A DNA stretch of 64,000 nt from Diphasiastrum complanatum (GCA_029204225.1 CM055107.1:28731410-28795409), one strand, 5' to 3'. Shown: positions 33,411-45,530, counted from the first letter of the stretch. Program-made: numbers and translations. Notes: generated from the sequence alone by a model not told the origin.

Positions 33411-33687
33411 CTACTAACAAAAGTAATTGTTGGTAGAGATTCCTTTTTTTATGAGGGGAACATTCCAAAAGTATTTTCAAGTATTATGGATGGTGATGTG
33501 GATGGATCTAATATTTGAACAAAAAATTTTAAAAAGTGTGGGGAAATATAGAACACGATTTTTTGGTAGATTCAATTTGAGTAGTAGAGACATTGAATCT
33601 AGTCACAATAATAGTAGGGTTTCTCATTATGGAGAGAAACCAAAGTTTGAACCTGCTATAAAAGGATGTAACTCGTGGGAAGAAGAG

Positions 33688-33691
<4 letters not shown>
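33411..33691. other. No gene
   Basis: Between the integrase fragment and the CT tract. AT-rich, with no recognisable coding or repeat structure. Confidence 0.4.

Positions 33692-33783
<92 letters not shown>
33692..33783. repeat. (CT)n microsatellite, 92 bp
   Basis: 46 uninterrupted CT units, the longest dinucleotide tract in the window. Open frames through it are artefacts. Confidence 0.97.
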
Positions 33784-33786
<3 letters not shown>

Positions 33787-34165
33787 TTTCATGCTTATAC
33801 ATGGTTTTCTTTGGGTCATCTATCCATTGGTGCACTATATTGGTGATCTTGCAATGTTGTGTGTAAAATGCTCATTAAATGCTATTTTAAGATCCACACG
33901 TGAAATACAGTAGCTTACTGTTTTTGTATGGACAAAAACTTCATTTTATGATTTGATTGATGTTTGATCAAGATCTATTAGAGTTTGCATCTCATTCATA
34001 GAGTAGATGCTGATTTTTCTACATTGGCAAGGTTGGTGAATTGCTTGTCTTTCTAACCAAAGATCAAAGGAACATTTTGGATCTTAATGGTCTGAAATTC
34101 TTCACATTGTATGCTTTGAGGGTGGTGTGGGCAAGCAAATGCTATTATGCACATGGTATCAGAGC
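33784..34165 (+). repeat. Copia 5' LTR 3' part with primer-binding site
   Basis: TGGTATCAGAGC at 34154-34165 follows sequence ending ATTATGCACA, as expected for an LTR end. Upstream is a CCACACGTG site beside ATACAGTAGCTTACTGT. The same family appears inverted at 21.66-22.2 kb. About 140 bases later a different LTR-like string (GGAAACATAGTAATAACTC, near 34308) begins, so this copy is truncated. Confidence 0.6.
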
Positions 34166-34438
34166 TCTTATGTTGCAGGTTATGAAAGGATCAATCACAT
34201 CTATTAAGGATTTGGAGGAGATATCAATGCTAGAGAATGCTAGATTGACTTCTAATAAAAAATTGGATTCTTTTATATGTAGATTGGATCTTATATAGAT
34301 CATGTAGGAAACATAGTAATAACTCTTCCACAGAGAACACCCTTCTGAAACACTTTTGCTATCATCCTTCCTGGAGATATTGTAGTACTCTTTTTGCTAA
34401 CTTCCAATGCAACGATCTTAGGTTTTGATTATATTGGC

Positions 34439-35224
34439 TCAACTTGTAAACTGCAAACGCTTTTTCTGTTGTTTTCCAGATTTTTGATCATTTGTCTTAA
34501 ACTCATTCTTTTTAGACGACTCCCTCTTAAACTTAGACTTCTTAGAAGATTTATTCTTCCATGTAAATAGAGCATTTTTGAAATCACCATTGTCGTCATA
34601 GAGTTCACGAGCTTCTACTTTCTCTTTGACTCCATCTATTGCCTTTTGAAGTGTCATTGTCGCATCTTTCGCCAATAAGGTTCGAGTTGTGTGGAATGAC
34701 CTAGGTAGGGCTCAAAGAAAATAACTAAGCTGTTGAATGTGTTCAAGTCTTTGCCGTCCCACTGTAAGTAAGTTAATTGGTCTTCCAAGAATATGATTTG
34801 ATTACGAGATCGAGTCTCATTCTTGCAAAATTGATGTAAGATCTAGAATTATATTGTCATGCACTAAAGATGCAATAATTGCTATAGCTTTGTCATTTCT
34901 TAAACTCCATTCTTGAAGCTCTTTGCCAAAAGTAGCTATTGGCTTCTCCTTTATTGGTTCTACCCATTGCCAAAGACCGTCGTCCTTCAAATTGAGTGAA
35001 GTCTTTAATTTCCAAATCAAGTAGTTTGAACCTTCTAGATCCAAGATCGTAGTGATCTTAGCCTGAATATTGTTGATCGACGACATCTTCTATTTTCTGA
35101 ATAAACTCCAATGCGGCTTGCAGATGGATGTATGAAGAATGCTGAGAGGGGTGAGAAGATACCACTGTATCGACTCTGTATGCTCTAATACCACTATATC
35201 AGCACTGATCTCGCTCTGATACCA
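34439..35224 (-). pseudogene. Copia gag with primer-binding site (second lineage)
   Basis: On the minus strand, TGGTATCAGAGCGAG at 35210-35224 is followed by gag starting MSSINNIQAKITTILDLEG at 35086, with an NYLIWK motif and LHDNI-like core. A second block (34675-34439) reads MAKDATMTLQKAIDGVKEK and then a Lys/Ser-rich basic tail. Frame breaks occur around 34700-34810. No knuckle or protease follows; the copy ends near 34430. Confidence 0.75.
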
Positions 35225-36137
35225 CAGTAGGAAAAATAGTAATAATTCTTCCATAGAGAACACGATGAAAGTTTGAATAAATCAAACTAATATTAGTGTC
35301 TTCAATAAGGTCTGTATCTGATCTATGTATTAGTAGAATAGTATTTGCTCTGATTGAATACGCGTGCGGAAATAATATGCGGAATTAAGAGACAACTTAA
35401 GACAATTTTAGACAATTAGAAACTATTGATCAAAAACAAATTTATAATTCTAAATTTGAATCACCAATATACATCTCTTGTTGTCTTATCTTGCTATTGT
35501 GTCTCTGATTGAATGGGTCTGAGAGTCTCTTCAGTGTGAGAGTGTGTGTTACAACAAGTAGTGCACATGTAATTATATTGCTACAGGACAGGTATTTTGC
35601 CTTTTATTTATAGGTCTTTTGGCCTTTTAATTCTGTAATAGTAGATCTCACCGTTTATGACGGTTGATATTCAAATAGACGCTCTGTTTTCAAGGTCAAA
35701 TAATTTCTATTCACGTATATTATTTGCGACAGTCCATCTCTTCGTCACAGCTTCGTGTTTCGCGAATTGTTCGTGACACTTGCCTCTTCTCAACATTTTT
35801 GTCTTTCGTGAATTGTTCGTGACAGACGACAATTTGAGCTTGAAGAAGAATCCAAAATATTTCACGAATTGTTCGCGACAATTTCGCAACATCTGAGGTT
35901 TGAACAAGAAACAAAATATTTCATGACAAGAACTTGTTCGCGAATCTTATTGAGCTTCAACAAGAAACCGTTTCGCGAATCTTTCATGAATATTTCGAGT
36001 TTCAAGCAAGATAAATTTCACAAATCTTTCGAGGTTGATCACAAATAGAAATGTTTCAAGTTCGCATTCCTTTCTGTCTCATCCTTTGTCAAGTAAACTG
36101 TGCACTTTGTTAGTAGAATCAAGATCTGTCTGATCAG
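35225..36137 (-). repeat. Copia 5' LTR rich in TCGCGAA motifs
   Basis: Begins beside the primer site with AGTAGGAAAAATAGTAATAA. A second short copy of this LTR edge is at about 34306. Between 35700 and 36010 the string TTCGCGAATTGTTCGTGACA or close variants recurs about six times. The outer end near 36137 is approximate. Confidence 0.5.
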
Positions 36138-36149
36138 GTGTTCTACAGA

Positions 36150-37114
36150 TCATATCAGAGAAATGAGAGGATCAGTCCGTTCAATTCTCTCGAAGCATAC
36201 ACTACTGGTGACTTAGTAGGAAAACACAAGAACATAATAACTTTGGAGCTCCTAATGTGCGTTGGTAGCGGAAGCGATGAGCAGACAACCAGACAAAACA
36301 ATCAGATGGCCAGACAGAACATAGAAAAGCATTGCAGTATTGACATGAATCTGAACGTAGAACCAAATAGAGCTGCAATCAGAATAAGTATAACAAAATA
36401 TACAAGTCAATAATGTAGGTGAGCACAAACAATAGCGGACGTAGCCCCATGCTTCCCAAGGCTAATCATAATCCGTGAAGGTTATGAACCTATTACTGAC
36501 AATCTGTCTAAAAGAAAAATATCAATGCATGAAAGCATCTACAATGTCTATTTCACTTGTTACAAATCATGCTTCGTTATTGAATAATAAAATGGTATTC
36601 ACTATATACACAAATTTTACAAGTGTGCAGATGAAGAAGGTACAAAAGTGGTTGTGCTATCTCTAGGAGATTGTGGGTGGCTATTGTTGTTGTCAAATTT
36701 GTTTGTATAGTGCGTGGAGTGATCGTGAGGAGGTTGTGACGTCAAGTTTTTGCTCAAATTGCATGTGTTTGAAAATGCAAAAAACGCGAGACTCTTTGGC
36801 TTTTGGCCTTGTCATTATCTAAAGGCAGCCTTTGTCTTTTTAAAGACAATTGTCGCATTTTTTGCCTATCTAATTTTACATGTAAATATGCAGACTATGT
36901 AATTGTCACATTTTTTGTCTATCTAATTTTACATGTAAATATGCAAACTATGCAACTATTGCATTTTTTGTCATAAATTGTGAGTAAAAGTGCAGACTGT
37001 TGTGACAAACAATTCAAATATGCAGACTGTGGGACAACACAAGTAAAAATACAGCAACATGAATGGAGGCAGATCAACATAAGATTTAGGAGAGTAGAGG
37101 AAATAAATCCAACA
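36150..37114 (-). repeat. 3' LTR of a copia deletion derivative
   Basis: The right edge is AAATAAATCCAACA at 37114. Blocks match the LTR at 54275-55346 (ATACAAGTCAAT and the TAGTGGACG/TAGCGGACG region). From about 36845 to 37000 a unit of about 53 bp (CTATCTAATTTTACATGTAAATATG) is tandemly repeated. The left edge is approximate. Confidence 0.55.
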
Positions 37115-38905
37115 CCCGCCTTGATCTTCAAACTAAGCAATGCACAATACTTGTTGTGTGCATTAACACTTAATGCCTTCGTAAATATATCTGCAACCAT
37201 GTTTTGCGTTCTACAATACGTTAAGCTTACCTCCTTGTTGAAAACCTTGTCCCTATTATAATGATATCGGATCTCAATGTACTTACTCCTAGAGTGAAAT
37301 CTAGGGTGGCCGATAAGGCAATAACACTCTGATTATCATAGAATATGATTGTAGGGCTGTACTGATTCAAACTAATATATGACAATAAGTTTCTCAACCA
37401 AAATACTTCTTTAATAGATTGAGAAACAACAATGTATTTTGCTTCTGTAGATGAAAGAGTGATAGAAGCTTGCTTACGACTGTTCCATGAGATAGGATCG
37501 CCGTTGAAGAAGAATGTAAATCCAGATGTGGGCTTACGATTGTCTACATATCCTCCCCAGCTTGCATCAGAATATCCACTGAGCTGATGAAGATTGTCGT
37601 TGTTGACTTCTCCATAGTAGATGGACTGTTCCATGGTAGCTTGAATATACCTCATGACTCTTATGAGAGCCTTCCAATGGGTAATGCCAAGATTAGCCAT
37701 AAATTAGTTGAGTGAGCTGGTCAGGTCTTGTACAGACCATTGCGTACATGAGAGATCCAAGTATCGATCAATAAGGATACTCTCTCATTTTCTCCTCTTC
37801 CTGCTTGGTCTGAGGACATTGCTCCCTTGACAAATGCAGGCTTGGATCCATCGATGAGTGAGCTAACTTGCAGTTCATCAGATTATATATGTCAAGAAGA
37901 TTGTGAAGACTCCTTGTTGAGTAATATAAATTGGTCGTCTCACTCTGTCTCGGTGGATTTGAATGCCCAGACAGAAGTGAGCTTCACCCAAATCAGTCAT
38001 GTCGAACTGATCTTAAATGTTTAGACATTTGATGTACAGAAGCATGATTCAAGTGACCAATTCTATAATGCCAAAGTAGACTTTTATTTGCTTGAATAGA
38101 AGTACTGAGTGCTTGACTAGAGGCTGAAAAGCAATGACTTAATCTATACAAATATCCATGTCTCTTTTTGAGTGCTAGGCTCTTGCATGTCCTATCAAGT
38201 ACTTTGCATTGATTACAACCAATGAGACTGGTCATATGCTGAGTGGCACCAAAATCCAGGAATTAAGAACTATCATTGGATGCTCCTTGATGGCTGGTCA
38301 TGAAGGCATCATGATCTGCTTCTTGAATGGGCTGTGGAGTTTTTGTAGCTACATTGGCCACTTGATTTGATTGTCCCTTGTTGTTGTTGTTCTTTGTTTG
38401 TAGTCGTGGTTGTTTCTCTTGCAGTATCTACATAACAGCTTTTTCTTAGTCTACGGGTTTGATTGTTCTTTGTGCTATGCTGGTTTCTGGTCTTGCTTTG
38501 ATTGCTTCGGGTCTTTCTTCTTCTTCTGCTTAGTCATGCCTCTGTTGGTGTACAAGACGTGATAATCAATTGAGGAATTGGAGGCTTCGTTCCTCCGCGT
38601 GTCTTCCTGCAACAACATTGAGAAAGAGTCAAGCTCTGGATGCGTCGTGATGATCATCACCCAACTGTTGCATGAGCTTGAAAAGCTTGTAAGCAGTTGC
38701 ATTACTGCGTCTTGATCGTCTATGACAGATCTGACAGCAACCATTTAATAATGTGCTCAAGATGTCCCAAACTTTCTTGGATGTCTGAGCTTCAGACACA
38801 TGGCCAATCCAAGTATCCGAAATGTTGAGAATGATCAGCGCAAATGCTTTGCCATCCTTTAGCTTCCATCTGGAGATTGCTACGTCATCACCTTTGGGTA
38901 TTCCC
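37115..38905 (-). pseudogene. Copia interior, large internal deletion (gag, pre-integrase, RNase H)
   Basis: Minus-strand order: gag (38905 to about 38475) with ISRWKLKDGKAFALIILNI and WDILSTLLN; pre-integrase LLWHYRIGHLNHASVHQMSK (about 38100-38020); then a jump near 38010 straight into RT C-terminal sequence EFDMTDLG-like FCLGIQIHRD; then RNase H (37700-37227) with GYSDASWGGYVDNRKPTSG, LSSTEAKYI and FYDNQSVIAL; and finally ADIFTKALSVNAHN. Integrase and most of RT are gone. The gag N terminus is also missing at the right LTR. It belongs to the lineage of the element at 54-63 kb. Confidence 0.78.
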
Positions 38906-38907
38906 TC

Positions 38908-39744
38908 TATTGGGAAGAGAGGTGAAGGAGAGATAGCTCGAAAATAAACGAACATGAAAAGAAAGCGAACTCAAAAGGAAATGAACTCAAATGAAAAATA
39001 TTCGTGTGCAGTGAAATAAGTTATCTCCCTCTCTCCTTATGCACGACTACGCCTATTAATCTTGAACAGAACATTAATGATAGAAATCACGTTCGATCTA
39101 ATCACAATCTATGAGGTTATGAACCTATTACTGACAATCTGTTTGAAAGAAAGAATCAATGCGTGAAAGCGTCTACAATGTCTATCTCACTTGTTACAAA
39201 TCATGCTTTGTTATTGAATACTAAAATGGTATTCATTATATACACAAATTTTACAGGTGTGCAGATGAAGAAGGTACAAAAGGGGTTGTGCTACCTGTAG
39301 GAGATCGTTGGTGCCTACTATTGTTGTCAAATTTGTTGTACAGTGCAAGTGGTGAGCGTGAGGAGGTTGTGATGTCAAATTTTTGCTCAAATTGCATCTG
39401 GTTGAAAATGCGAAAAATGACACTCTTTGGCTTTTGGCCTTGTCCTTACATAAAGGCAACCTTTGCCTTATTAAAGACAACTATCGTATTTTTTGCCTGA
39501 TTTTACATGTAAATATACACTTTGTGCAACTGTTGCATTTTTCACCTATCTAATTTTACATGTAAATATGCAGATTGTGTAACTGTCGCATTTTTTGTCT
39601 ATCATAAATTGCAAGTAAACGTGCAGACTGTTGCGACAAATAGTTCAAATATGCAGACTGTGGGACAACACAAGTAAAAATACAACAGCATGAATAGAGG
39701 CAAATTAACATAGGATTTAGGAGAGTAGAGGAAATAAATCAACA
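38908..39744 (-). repeat. 5' LTR of the copia deletion derivative
   Basis: Shares with the left copy CCTATTACTGACAATCTGT, the TGCAGATGAAGAAGGTACAA block, the TTTTACATGTAAATAT repeats and the right edge AGTAGAGGAAATAAATC. It ends near 39744. It lacks several hundred bases present in the left LTR and has no clear primer site at its inner edge, so the inner junction is secondary. Confidence 0.55.
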
Positions 39745-40153
39745 GTTCAGAACTCAAAATAGGATTATATACTTGATCAATTTTGATTTCACACTGTGAC
39801 TTGTTGAATTTGGCCAATTTTTGATGTATTAGAAAAGCCTAAGTGATAACTACAAGATTGCATATCAAGTTTTAGGCAATTGCATGTAGATTTAAAAATA
39901 TTCAATTTTTTATGATTTTGTCAAACCCCTAATTTTGATTGAATATCTAGATTGTGAGGTAATTGAGCTTTATTTTAGAGTATTTCAATCTTAGGAATTG
40001 TCAAGAGTCATTAGATTGACTTAGATTATAGGTTGATCAAGATTTCACTATTCTATATGTTGATTTGCTTGATATAAGTGTTAGAAGAGAATTGAGAGGT
40101 TCCATATCTTTGTGATTTCTTTTTAAAAACTTGTTGTTTTTCGAAAGAGTGCT
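39745..40153. other. No gene; probable copia leader
   Basis: AT-rich sequence leading into the gag at 40154. It may be leader from which the gag N terminus was lost. Confidence 0.4.
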
Positions 40154-41755
40154 TTGTGCATTGGAAGAGGTTGGAAGAGAAAGATCAGGTCATTGGAGGA
40201 GAGTCTAGCAGCACAACAAGAACAACTAAGGTATGACAAGAGGGCCAAAAGAGCTTTAGATATGATTAAGATGAATGTTACCAATGAACTTTTTAAAAAA
40301 GTTGGTAAGTGTACTTCATCAAGTGAGGCTTGGGAAGCTTTGAAGAACCTTTATAAATCCAAGTCTACTTCTAGAGTGTTGACTCTAAGAAGACAAATCT
40401 TTCGATGTTTTCAAAAGATTGAGGAAAGTCCAAATACTTTTGTTTTGAGAGCAAAGGTTTTGAATGATGAGTTAGCTTGCTTTGATGAGAGCATTAATGA
40501 AGGAGAGCTTGTTCAAGTTATTCTTAATGGTTTGTTGGATTCTCATGCTAACATTGTACACAGTCTTTCTATTCAAAGAACTTTGCCAAGTTTGATGGAT
40601 CTTCAAGACATCTTGATCAATGAAGAATATAGACTTCAAGCAAGAGGTGGATCTTCATCAACATCTCAAGTTGGAGAGGAGGTCATGTTCATCAAGGGAA
40701 AAAGCAAAAGAAAATGGTCTAAAGGGAAAGATCAAGGGGAGGCTTCTTCAAATGGCAAAAGGAAAGATAGGTCAAAGCTCAAATGCTTCTATTGTGGCAT
40801 CAAAGGACACTTTGCAAGTGAGTGCTACAAGAAGAGCGATCACGGAGACAAACAAGGTAATCTTAATCTTGATGAGGATGGATTGGATGTTCAAAATACG
40901 AATGATGATGCTTTTGTGATGTCTTCATGTATGCTTGCTAATGATGGAGATCTAGATACATGGTGGATTGATAGTGGAGCAAATTCAAACATGACTTTTC
41001 ACAAAGAGTACTTCACTTCTTTGTTGGCATATGGAGATGAAAAGAGGGTCACAGCCAATGATGGTGAGGGTGCAATCAAAGGGATTGGCACAGTTCCCAT
41101 TTCTCTCTCTACAAATAGGAATGTTCATTTGGAGGATGTTTTGTTCATTACAAATATTACCAAGAATTTACTTAATGTGAGTCAATTGCTAAGTAAAGGC
41201 CTCAAAGTTGAGTTTGATGGAGATGCTTGTATGATCAAAAGGAAGGATATCTTGATTGCAAAATGTAAAAGACAAGGGAATTCGTTCAAATAGGTGTTTG
41301 TGTTGTTGCTAACCAATTTGGATGTGTTGCAAGAGAGCAAATATCTATTCAAGAGGTTTGGCATAAAAGTATGGGACACCTCAACTTCAAGTCATTGGAG
41401 GTAATGGCTAGGAAGCAAGTTGTGATTGGTCTTCCAAGTTAAGTATCATCAATCATGTTTGTGAGTCTTGTGCTTTGTCAAAGTCACGTAGACTACCTTA
41501 TACTAGATCTACATCTAGATCTACAAAGCCTTTTCAGATTGTACATTCGGATATTCATGGAATTACTACAAGTAGCAATATTGGAGCTAAGATGTATGTA
41601 GCTTTCATTGATTATTTTAGTAAATTTTGTTGGATCTATCTACTAAAGAGCAAATATGAAGTGTATGATGTCTTTGTCAATAATAAGGATGCAAGGGAGA
41701 ACTAATTTTCAACAAAAATCAGGTGCTTGAGGAGTGATAATGGTGGAGAGTACAT
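40154..41755 (+). pseudogene. Copia gag-protease-integrase N-terminal fragment
   Basis: An uninterrupted 379-codon frame (40154-41293) carries UBN2-type gag (KKVGKCTSSSEAWEALK, VLTLRRQIF, LVQVILNGLL), a complete knuckle CFYCGIKGHFASEC and a protease active site TWWIDSGANSN. After a stop the sequence continues as pre-integrase (NFKSLEVMARKQVVIGLPS), CESCA and the integrase start (FQIVHSDIHG, FIDYFSKFCWIYLLK), ending at NGGEYI. The gag N terminus is missing. At 41755 the sequence switches to an inverted RT block. Confidence 0.85.
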
Positions 41756-41759
41756 ATCA

Positions 41760-42885
41760 TAGATTAAGGAGCCTATAACTTTCTAAAGAGTGTGATGTCC
41801 TCAAAGGATGCTTCATCACCATCATTGGAAAATTTACAAACTTGCTTTATAGGGGTGTCAATCCCTTTAATATCTTTCATGCCAAACCTTTCAAGAATGG
41901 ATGTAGCATACTTTGATTGTTTAATAAAAGTAAAATCACTACCTCTAGAAGCTTCTATTCCAAGTATGAACTTAAGAAGTCCTAGATCTACCATCTTGAA
42001 TTCACTAGACAAAGAAACTTTAACTTTTCTTATGCCTTCACCATCATTTCCTATCAATATGATATCATCAACATAAAGAACTAAAATGATGATCTTTCCA
42101 TCATCACATTTGATGTACAAAGAAGGCCCATAAGAGCTAATCACAAAGCCAAGGAAGTAGAGAAAATCATGCAACCTAGATTACCATGCTCTGGGTGCTT
42201 GCTTCAAGCCATATAGGCTCTTCCTTAAGTGGAAAACCTTGTCCTCCTCACCATCCTTGATGAAGCCCTCAGGTTGCAACATGTATATTTCCTCCTCCAA
42301 GTAGCCATTCAAAAATGAATTGGTCACATCCATTTGATAGAGATTCCACTTGAACAAAGTAGCAATACAAATGATCAATTTAATAGTTACAACCTTTTCT
42401 ATAGGTGCAAATGTTTCTTCATAATCTATGCCTTTAGTTTGAAGAAACCCCTTAGCAACCAATCTAGCTTAATACTTACTTATAGATCCATCTTGATTGT
42501 ACTTTAATCTATAGATCCACTTACATGCAAGTGGCTTCTTCCCATATGGAAGGTGTACAAGATTCCAAGTTTGATTATCTATCGAAGCATCAAACTCTAA
42601 TTACATTGCATCTCTCCAAACTTGTGAGCTACTTGCATCTTCATAACATGATGACTCTTCAAGCATTGTGGTTAGAAAAGAGCAAGAGGTAGAAGGAGTT
42701 TTATCCTCCCTTTGCTTTCCTTTTTCAAAGTATGTGAGCCTTGAAGGCTCGGCCTTGCTTGTTGTGGATCTTCTCGGCCCCTTTGGTTCTTGATCTTGAT
42801 CTTCCAAAAGATCATTTTCAAGAAGCTCCTCCTCGGGTTTTGCAAGATCTTCAACACATAAAGGATTAGATGCATTTGGAGACAT
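41760..42885 (-). pseudogene. Inverted copia linker and reverse transcriptase block
   Basis: Minus strand: linker RRSTTSKAEPSRLTYFEKGK (42885-42601), then RT ETFAPIEKVVTIKLI, MDVTNSFLNGYLEEEIYM and LRKSLYGLKQAPRAW (42462-42181). The next frame has LVLYVDDIILIGNDGEG with the YVDD catalytic site, and KFILGIEASRG (42174-41773). It is flanked on both sides by plus-strand gag or integrase of a similar lineage. Confidence 0.85.
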
Positions 42886-44110
42886 CTTGTAACTTTGAGA
42901 TTCATCAAAGTTTTGCTATTCAAAATACTTTGCCAAGTCTGGTGGATTTTCAAGAGATTTTGGTGAATGAGGAGTTTAGGCTTCAATCAAGAGGAGGTGC
43001 ATCTACTACATCTCAAGTTGATGGAGAGGAGGCTATGTTCATCAAAGACAAATTCAAGGGCAAAGGCAAAAGCAAATGGTCAAAGGGTCAAGATCAAGTG
43101 AGCCTTTCTCTCTTGTTGGTAAGAAGAAAGGTAGGTCAAAATTAAAGTGATTCTATTGTGAAATCAAAGGGCATTTTGCTAGTGATTGCTACAAGAAGAA
43201 GAGAGATCAAGTAGAGAAGCAAACCAATCTAACTATTGATGAAGATGGTGTTGATGAACAAATCTCAAATGATGCTTTTGTTATGTCATCTTGTTTAATG
43301 GCTAATCATGGAGACATTGATCCTTGGTGGATTGATAGTGGAGCTACATCACATATGACATATCTGTTGGATCTAGACTATCAGATTGTCGACCTTCCTA
43401 CCTGCCAAAGTTGTATCATAGGAGAGCAGACAAGAAGGCCATTTATGTCGAATCATGAGCACATGTCTAAAAGTTTACTGGATGTTGTGCATACTGATAT
43501 ATGTGGCCCAATGCAAACACCATCATTACTTGGTGCGAAATTTTTTTTTATTACATTTACTGATGGTTATTCAAGAAGGATTGTTGTATATTTTATGAAG
43601 CACAAATCTGAAGCTTTTCAATTCTTCAAGCAATACAAAGAGAATGTAGAGTTGCAGATAGGCAAAAGAATCAAGGCTCTTAGGAGTGACAATGGCGATG
43701 GATACATATCAAATGAATTCAAAGACTATTGTTCAGCCACTGGTATCGAACGACAATTTGTTATTTCCTATTCTCCGCAGTCGAATGGGTTGGTTGAAAG
43801 GAAGAACAAGACCTTAGTCGAGTCTGTCAAATGCATGATCACTTATGCTTCTTTATCCAAATCATTCTGGCAACAAGCTGTATCGACAATAGCCTATGTG
43901 CAAAATCGATGGATTACTAAAGGCCTTCCTATCAGCAAAACGCCTCATGTAGTTTGGACAAGATCCAAACTTTCATTGAAGCATTTGAGAGTATTCAGTT
44001 GCACTGCCTATGCTCATGTCCCGAGGGACAAAAGGAAGAAACTCGATAAGCATTCATTCAAAACTGTTTTTGTTGGTTATTGTTCTTCTAATGGAATTTA
44101 TCGACTGTGA
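42886..44110 (+). pseudogene. Chimeric copia gag-protease/integrase frame
   Basis: Gag C-terminal sequence (LPSLVDFQEILVNEEFRLQS) leads to a knuckle whose first Cys codon is now TGA (43148). The frame then stays open from 43151 to 44110. It contains PWWIDSGATSHMT (protease) and, after MTY at about 43363, switches to CQSCIIGEQTRRPF, VVHTDICGPM, FTDGYSRRI, LRSDNGDGYIS and SNGLVERKNKTL (integrase D, D, E). The protease half belongs to the 40-kb lineage and the integrase half to the 63-kb lineage. Roughly 150 residues between protease and pre-integrase are missing at the join. Confidence 0.8.
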
Positions 44111-44707
44111 GTATCCATATCAATCAATTATCGGATCTCTGATGTATGTTATAATATCGACTAGACCTAATCTTGCATACATTGTCATCTCTTTAAGCCA
44201 ATATATGACTAATCCTGGTATGGTCCACTGGAAAGCTCTTCTAAGAGTTCTAAGATATGTACGAGCTACCATCGACCTTTGTATCTGCTATGGAGATGAA
44301 CACTTCATGGATATACATATGCGAATTGGGTAGGTGATATAGACACCAGAAGATCGACATCTAGATTAGTCTTTCTGTTCAATAATGGTCCAGTATCTTG
44401 GAATAGTCAAAAGCAGACCTTCATTGCAATGTCTTTGACAGAACTGCTCCAACAATTATTCAGTGCGATAATCAGAGTGCTATAGCATTATCAATCAATC
44501 ATAGTTTTCATTCTAGGAGCAAGCACATCGAGATTAAGTACCACTATATCAGGAGCAGAGTACTCAACAAGGAGGTGAGTCTGAAATTTTGCAGAACCCA
44601 GTACTCTAACATATTTAAAAAGGGGTTAAATCTAGAAGCACACAAGAGTTTTTGTGTTATCTTGAATTTAAAAATCAAGGCATTCAAGGATCCAGATTAA
44701 GGGGGAG
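44111..44707 (+). pseudogene. Copia RT C-terminal/RNase H and polypurine tract
   Basis: SIIGSLMYVIISTRPNLAYI, ALLRVLRYVRATIDLCICYG, then in broken frames QCDNQSAIALS, SRSKHIEIKYHYIRSRVLN and NLKIKAFKDPD. AAGGGGGAG at 44699-44707 is the polypurine tract. Most of RT is missing between the integrase at 44100 and this block. Confidence 0.8.
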
Positions 44708-45530
44708 TGTTGGATTCCTATCCTCTTCATCCCTTATCTCTTCACTAATCTAGATCCATTCATTTGCTGTATGTAAATACATTGAAATGTCACACAACCT
44801 GCAAAAATACAAGAAAAGTCGATAACAATATTTCCTTGACTTTTCCGATATCAAAGTGTCCGAAGTGTCCGACGATCAAAGGTCATTATTCAAAAATAGA
44901 ACAAGCTCGACATCCAAGTCATTGACATCTTCTCAAAAGTAGCTCGACATCAAAATCTTCGACTTCTCAACTAAATTGACTTAGCAGCACGGTGTCTTAA
45001 TCCCATTTTGTAAAGTACAAACCTTAATTAGAAGTCACTAACATAATAAGGCGGTTACATCCCAAAGTGGAGACTCTCATGTGCATCTGTCATTGTAATG
45101 ATAAAATCAATAGATCATTATTAAATCAAGTGTGTAAGATATACTGATGATCAATATAAAACAAGAGCGCAATAATTTGCTCGTCCTCTCTGATATACCA
45201 GAGTATTGTTTTATAAAGAACGTGCCCTATATTTGCATTCAGACTTGTACTATCTGTGATCATAGAATTCCTATTCCAGCAATCTGAATCGTCTAGTACT
45301 TGGTCGAATGCATTATCATTCTATTTTGATTCATCAATTCATGCCATGTAGATAAATTATTCGTAGATTAAATATTCATGATGTGACTAATAAATTTGTG
45401 TTGATAATAAGCTCTAGCTCTTGATCTAATAACGCTTCCTCAAAGTGCAATTTTGTGTTCGCCTATAGGACCTTTACTCGTAGACGTTGTGCACGCACCG
45501 AGAAATTTGACATTGCTCCAATTTCCAACA
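44708..45530 (+). repeat. Copia 3' LTR
   Basis: Starts TGTTGGATTCC directly after the polypurine tract and ends CCAATTTCCAACA (823 bp). No 5' LTR partner is recognisable in the window. The right neighbour is an older copia pol in the same orientation. Confidence 0.65.

Noticed and set aside
33427-33866. Long Ser-Leu or Arg-Glu repeat proteins
   Set aside because: They are translations of the 92-bp CT tract.
35700-36060. CRISPR-like array
   Set aside because: The repeats are irregularly spaced, degenerate and inside a plant LTR.
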